Assembly: GCA_016722505.1 (NCBI GenBank)
Contig: JADKJH010000005.1
Location: 62,001-126,000 of the forward strand
Length of the DNA stretch: 64,000 bases
Reading direction: 5' to 3'
Source of the DNA: Holophagaceae bacterium
GTDB lineage: Bacteria; Acidobacteriota; Holophagae; Holophagales; Holophagaceae
Of this stretch, positions 60,021-64,000 are shown piece after piece. The notes under the pieces are model-generated. The model saw nothing but the letters and a program-made list of their open reading frames with translations, made no database searches and was not told where the DNA came from. Position 1 is the stretch's first letter. Each line of letters opens with the position of its first letter. The position numbers were made by a program, and so were the translations under genes.

Positions 60021-62095
60021 ATGAAAGATGCAGGTGCAAGTCCGCTGGCCGAACTCACATGGAAGGCCGTGGCGGCGGGCGTGGTCCTGGGGGTCGTCTT
60101 CGGCGCCGCCAACGCCTACATCGGATTGCGGGTGGGCCTCACGGTCGCGGCCTCCATTCCCGCCGCGGTCCTGACTGTCGCCCTTTTCAAATTGTTCGGC
60201 GCCAAGGGCACGATCCTGGAAGCGAATCTCTCCCAGACCATCGGCTCGGCTTCCACGTCGCTGGCCACGGGCACCATCTTCACGATCCCGGCGCTCTTTC
60301 TCTGGGGCATGGCCCCGCCCTATCTGCAGGTGGTGGCCCTGTGCTTCCTGGGGGGCGTGCTGGGGCTGGCCGCCATGATTCCCCTGCGGCGCTTGCTGAT
60401 CGTGGAGTCCCACGACGAACTGCCCTACCCCGAAGGCACGGCCTGCGCGGAAGTCCTGCGGGCCACCGCGGAAGGCTCCAGCGATGGCATCTGGATCTTC
60501 CGCGGCATGGCCGTGGGCGCGGGCGTGAAGCTGCTGGTGGCCCTGCTCTTCCTCGTGCCGTCGGAGATGAGCCTGTCCCTCGCCCGGGTGCTTCCCAACG
60601 GGTCCCTGGCCCTGGAACTGGCCCCGGCCCTGCTCGCCGTGGGCTACATCCTGGGCTACCGCCAGTCGGGCGTCATCGTCTCGGGCGCCCTCATCTCCTC
60701 CATCGTGCTCATCCCGCTCATCACCTTTTTCGGGGCCTCGCTTTCGAGCCCGCTGTATCCCGAGACCACGCGCCTGGTGTCGCAGATGGATGCCGGCGCC
60801 ATCTGGTCGAAATATGTGCGCTACATCGGCGCGGGCGCCGTGGCCACGGCGGGCATCCTGACGGTGCTCAAGAACCTGCCCTCCATGGTGGGGGCCTTCG
60901 CCGCCATCGCCAAAGGCGTGTCCCGCGATTCATCCGGCCAGGAAATCGCACGTTCGGAAACCGACCGGGATCTCCCGGATCTTTCGTGGTCGGCGGCATC
61001 GCCTTCGTGGTGCTGACGGCGGCCTTCGTGCCGGGAATCTTCGCCGGCGGCATGGGCCTGGTGCCACGCATGGTCTGCGCGGCGGGCGTGGGCGTTTTCG
61101 GCGTGCTCTTCGTGGCGGTGGCGGCCCGCATCGTGGGCATCGTGGGCGTTTCCTCCCAGCCGACCTCGGGCATCACCCTGGTGACGCTGCTCGGCGTGGC
61201 TTCCATCTTCGCGGCGGCGGGATGGGTGGATGGAGGCGCCCGGGCCGCGGTGCTCACCGTGGGCACCATCGTCGCGATCGCCGCCTCCAAGGCCGGTGAC
61301 ATCTCCCAGGATCTGAAGACCGGGTTCCTGGTGGGCGCGACCCCCGCCAAGCAGCAGTTCGGCCAGCTCATCGGCGCCTCCGTGGCCTGCTGGGCCGTGG
61401 CCGCCACGGTGATCCTCATGGGCCATGCCTTCGGCTTCGGCAGCAAGGAGATCCCCGCGCCCCAAGCCATGCTGATGAAGACCATCATCGAAGGCGTGCT
61501 GTCCGGCGCCCTGCCCTGGACGCTGGTGCTTTCCGGCGCGGGGCTCTCCCTGGGAGCCATGCTCTGCGGCGTGTCGGGCCTCGCCTTCGCCATCGGCGTC
61601 TACCTGCCCCTTTCCTCCATGGCGCCGATCTACGTGGGCGGCTGCGTGCGGGCCCTGCTGGACCGGGGCCGCAAGGAAGGCGAGGGCAAGAGCGAAAGCG
61701 ATCCCGGCATCCTGGCGGCTTCGGGTCTGGTCGCAGGGGAAGGCCTCGCAGGCATCCTGGTCGCGGCGCTCGTGGTCAGCGGCGTGGCGCCGAAATCCAT
61801 GGCTCCCCGGATCGTCGGCCTGGCCGGAGAATTGGGAACCGTGGCGCTGGTGCTGGCCGTCTGCGGCTTCCTCTACCTGGCCGGGCGGGCCAAGAAAAAA
61901 ACCACCCCTCCTTCGCCCCTCCCTCCTTTTCCGCTCGGGCCCCCGCCCCCAGCCGCGGCCGCGGGCGGCGCCGGGGCCCGCGCGGCGCCCCCCCCCCCCC
62001 GCCCCGGCATGCCTTGGGCCCCACCTGCGCGCCATCCCGCGGGGGGATCAACCCCCCCCCCGGGACCGCCCAGCGAGCGGAAAACAGTGGGCTGA
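60021..62095 (+). pseudogene. OPT-family oligopeptide transporter, one frameshift
   Basis: Two frames together encode an OPT transporter. The first (from ATG 60021, AGGAG upstream) gives LTWKAVAAGVVLGVVFGAAN to SMVGAFAAIAKG; at about 60977 one G must be restored (CCCGGATC for CCCGGGATC) to read on into GSFVVGGIAFVV. The second covers VSSQPTSGITLVTLLG, GDISQDLKTGFLVGATP and YLPLSSMAPIYVGGCVRAL, all OPT signatures. A natural C-terminus is expected near 61900 (about 620 residues); beyond that the frame runs into C-rich, apparently corrupted repeat sequence and the stop at 62095 is probably not genuine. It imports peptides by proton symport and likely works with the S46 peptidase upstream. Confidence 0.85.
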
Positions 62096-62521
62096 ACTTT
62101 CGTTCCTCCCACTGCGATCACTGGAGTTTACGAAGGGAATTGAACCCCCCGCTTCCGGCCGCAGGCTGGCTGCGCATGGGCATCGCCTGCGGCGACCGCC
62201 CCGGATCGCTGCGCACCCCGTGGCTTGCCCTACCTGCGCGCCATCCCGATCGGGGATTCAAATCCCGGGACCGCATACGCAGAAGCAGTGGGCTGAACTT
62301 TCGTTCCTCCCACTGCGATCACTGGAGCCGGCGAAGGGAATTGAACCCCGCCTCCGGCCGCGGGCTGGCTGCGCACGGGCATCGCCTGCGGCGACCGCCC
62401 CGGACCGCTGCGCGCCCCGTGGCTTGCCCTACATGCGCGCCATCCCGATCGGGGATTCAAATCCCGGGACCGCATACGCAGAAGCAGTGGGCTGAACTTT
62501 CGTTCCTCCCACTGCAATCAC
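61905..62521. repeat. About 200-bp tandem repeats ending in tRNA-Thr
   Basis: The word CAGTGGGCTGAACTTT begins at 62085, 62286 and 62485, giving a period of 199-201 bp. Each unit holds TGGAGCCGGCGAAGGGAATT (with GAACCCC), identical or near-identical to the 3' end of the tRNA-Thr gene; the third copy continues into the real tRNA. The first copy has TGGAGTTTACGAAGGG, slightly diverged. Upstream, about 61950-62084 aligns with the unit but is full of C runs (up to 13), as if corrupted. No open frame here is credible. Confidence 0.85.
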
Positions 62522-62596
62522 TGGAGCCGGCGAAGGGAATTGAACCCCCGACCTGCTGATTACGAATCAGCTGCTCTACCCCTGAGCTACACCGGC
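62522..62596 (-). tRNA. tRNA-Thr (anticodon CGT)
   Basis: A complete cloverleaf with encoded CCA: acceptor GCCGGTG pairs with CGCCGGC; D arm GCTCAGGGGTAGAGC; anticodon arm GCTGA-TTCGTAA-TCAGC with CGT at the centre (reads ACG, threonine); T arm GGGGG-TTCAATT-CCCTT. It lies 35 nt past the prolyl oligopeptidase stop, on the same strand, and abuts the tandem array at its 3' end. Confidence 0.95.
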
Positions 62597-62631
62597 CGAA
62601 TGGGTAAGTGTGCCTTGAAAGGGGCGCGGGA

Positions 62632-64000
62632 TCAAGGGTTGAGGCTGATCTTCATCCCTAAGCCTTTTACCGCAAAGGCCCACTCGTCAGCGGCTTCATC
62701 AATGAGTTTGGCGGTGGGTTTGCCGGCGCCGTGGCCGGCGTTGGTTTCGATGCGGATGAGGGTCGGAGTGTAACCAGCCTGGTTCGCCTGGAGCTGGGCC
62801 GCGAACTTGAAGCTGTGCGCAGGCACCACGCGGTCATCGTGGTCGCCGGTGAACACCAGCGTGGGCGGGTATTTCACGCCAGGCTTCAGGTTCTGAAGCG
62901 GGCTGTACTTGATGAGGGTGTCGAAATCAGCTTTGGTTTCGCTGCTGCCGTAGTCGCTCTTCCAAGCCCATCCGATGGTGAACTTGTGAAAGCGAAGCAT
63001 GTCCATGACACCGACGTGCGGCAAACATACACCGAATAGATCCGGCCGCTGGGTCATGCAGGCGCCCACCAGAAGCCCGCCGTTGCTGCCGCCGCGGATG
63101 GCGAGTTTAGACTTGGACGTGTACTTGTTTTTGACGAGCCATTCGGCCGCCGAGATGAAATCGTCGAACACGTTCTGCTTCTTCTTCAATCGTCCGGCGT
63201 CGTGCCACTCCGAGCCATATTCGCCGCCGCCCCGGAGGTTGGCCATGGCATAGACACCACCCATTTCGAGCCAGGTGAGGGTCTGAACGCCAAAACTGGG
63301 GGTCAGCGAGATGTCAAAACCGCCATAGCCATAGAGCAGCGTGGGGTTCTCGCCATTGAGCTTCAGGCCCTTCTTGGACACCAGGAACATGGGAATTTTC
63401 GTCCCGTCCTTGGATGTGAAAAAGACCTGCTTCGTCTCGAAGGCATCGGGCTTGAAATCAACCTTCGGGCGCTTGAAGACCGTGGATTTGCCCGTCGTAA
63501 AATCAAAGCGATAGACGGTGCTCGGATAGGTGAAGGACGTGAAAGCATAGAAGCCCTCTTTGTCATGGCGGCGGCCGCTGAAGCCACCCACGGTGCCAAG
63601 CGTCGGCAACACGATATCCCGTTGTTTTTTGCCATCCAGATTGAAGATTTCCACCTTTTCGTTGGCGTCGTGCATCCAGACCACCACCAGGCGGTTGTCG
63701 ATGAGATCCACGGACCGCAGCACGTCCTTGCCTTGAGCGATCAAGGTCTTCCAGTCCTTGCTTTCGGGCCTATCACGCTTGATGGCCACCAGCTTGTGCC
63801 GGGGCGCTTCCTTGTCGGTGCTGACATAGAACAAATCCCCGTCGTTGCCGATCACGCTGTAATCCGCGTCGAAATGATCAAGAAAGGGCTCGATGGCGGA
63901 TCCGCGGGTGGCAAGGTCTTTCAGGAAGATCCGGTTCTTGTTTTCGGTGCCTTCGCTCTGGTGGATCAGCAGCCAACGGCCATCCTCGGTGACCTGCGCG
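62632..64000 (-). CDS. Prolyl oligopeptidase (S9A), C-terminal part
   Basis: The frame stays open to the window edge, so the N-terminal portion and start are outside. The visible 455 residues cover the end of the beta-propeller and the whole catalytic domain: RGGSNGGLLVG (Ser), TGDHDDRVVP (Asp) and NAGHGAGKP (His). YGYGGFDISLTPSF and NLRGGGEYGSEWHDAG are S9A signatures. It cleaves short peptides after proline. A periplasmic location would fit its neighbours but the N-terminus is not visible. Confidence 0.94.
   Translation of the reverse strand, partial: AQVTEDGRWLLIHQSEGTENKNRIFLKDLATRGSAIEPFLDHFDADYSVIGNDGDLFYVSTDKEAPRHKLVAIKRDRPESKDWKTLIAQGKDVLRSVDLIDNRLVVVWMHDANEKVEIFNLDGKKQRDIVLPTLGTVGGFSGRRHDKEGFYAFTSFTYPSTVYRFDFTTGKSTVFKRPKVDFKPDAFETKQVFFTSKDGTKIPMFLVSKKGLKLNGENPTLLYGYGGFDISLTPSFGVQTLTWLEMGGVYAMANLRGGGEYGSEWHDAGRLKKKQNVFDDFISAAEWLVKNKYTSKSKLAIRGGSNGGLLVGACMTQRPDLFGVCLPHVGVMDMLRFHKFTIGWAWKSDYGSSETKADFDTLIKYSPLQNLKPGVKYPPTLVFTGDHDDRVVPAHSFKFAAQLQANQAGYTPTLIRIETNAGHGAGKPTAKLIDEAADEWAFAVKGLGMKISLNP

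Noticed and set aside
58851..60413. 520-codon open frame antisense to the S46 peptidase and the OPT start
   Set aside because: It spans two real genes on the other strand; the product is a Gly/Gln/His-rich shadow typical of GC-rich DNA.
60821..62035. 404-codon minus-strand open frame over the OPT gene
   Set aside because: Low-complexity product antisense to clear transporter helices.
62014..62559. Open frame giving repeats ending in GIEPPTC-like peptides
   Set aside because: It is the translation of tRNA-derived repeat DNA; such peptides are a known artefact of tRNA regions.

Overview
The window is 64 kb of a fairly GC-rich (about 60% by eye) bacterial chromosome with dense coding and many overlapping genes. 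The gene mix fits a Gram-negative, probably an Acidobacteriota member of the Holophagae (Geothrix/Holophaga type): a chaperone/usher-like outer-membrane locus, TPR-bearing Ser/Thr kinase, very large DUF2339 membrane protein, S46 and S9 peptidases, an OPT transporter, a PilT-like ATPase and kbl-tdh. The taxon is an inference from gene content; no rRNA is present.

Layout. 0.1-4.5 kb: AT-rich leader, then a DUF4402 pilin-like protein, a PapD-like chaperone and an usher-like barrel protein. 4.7-10.2 kb: EF-G paralogue, aquaporin, DoxX-like protein, 3-hydroxyacyl-CoA dehydrogenase, secreted proline iminopeptidase. 10.2-17.9 kb (minus strand): glycosyltransferase, ThrE-type exporter, threonine/serine dehydratase-like enzyme, VapC/AbrB toxin-antitoxin pair, a tdh fragment, then tdh, kbl, a NUDIX hydrolase and uridine kinase; several of these meet on threonine. 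18-25.7 kb: two lipoproteins, adenosylhomocysteinase (broken by two one-base losses) behind a clear SAH riboswitch, a large Ser/Thr kinase, ispE. 25.8-28.3 kb: an ABC-2 ATPase/permease pair split by a GxxExxY gene that sits between long inverted repeats. 28.5-37 kb: overlapping genes for an MFS pump, histidine ammonia-lyase, an HD protein and two paralogous HEAT-repeat proteins. 37-40 kb: thioesterase, sucD, a two-helix membrane protein, sucC. 40.3-47.8 kb: frameshifted PilT-like ATPase, VOC and two RibD/DHFR-like proteins, long-chain polyprenyl synthase, yajQ, and a PLP enzyme divergent from an Lrp-type regulator. 47.9-52.4 kb: a four-gene overlapping operon (FHA membrane protein, secreted glycine-rich protein, two unknown proteins). 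52.7-64 kb: DUF2339 giant, S46 peptidase, OPT transporter (frameshifted), a C-rich tract, an approximately 200-bp tandem repeat carrying copies of a tRNA 3' end, tRNA-Thr(CGT), and the C-terminal part of a prolyl oligopeptidase that runs off the window.

The most unusual signals are: (1) non-coding elements built from two inverted arms of degenerate short words (about 15.4, 19.3, 28.35 and 45.4 kb), one relative of which (26.73-27.26 kb) encloses a GxxExxY PD-(D/E)XK-like gene inside an ABC operon; (2) the tandem array that repeats the 3' end of tRNA-Thr; (3) the four-gene FHA operon; (4) the paired HEAT proteins sharing an N-terminal domain. Four one-base losses in three conserved genes (ahcY twice, pilT-like, OPT) and a corrupted C-rich stretch mean sequence error must be considered before calling any of these pseudogenes.
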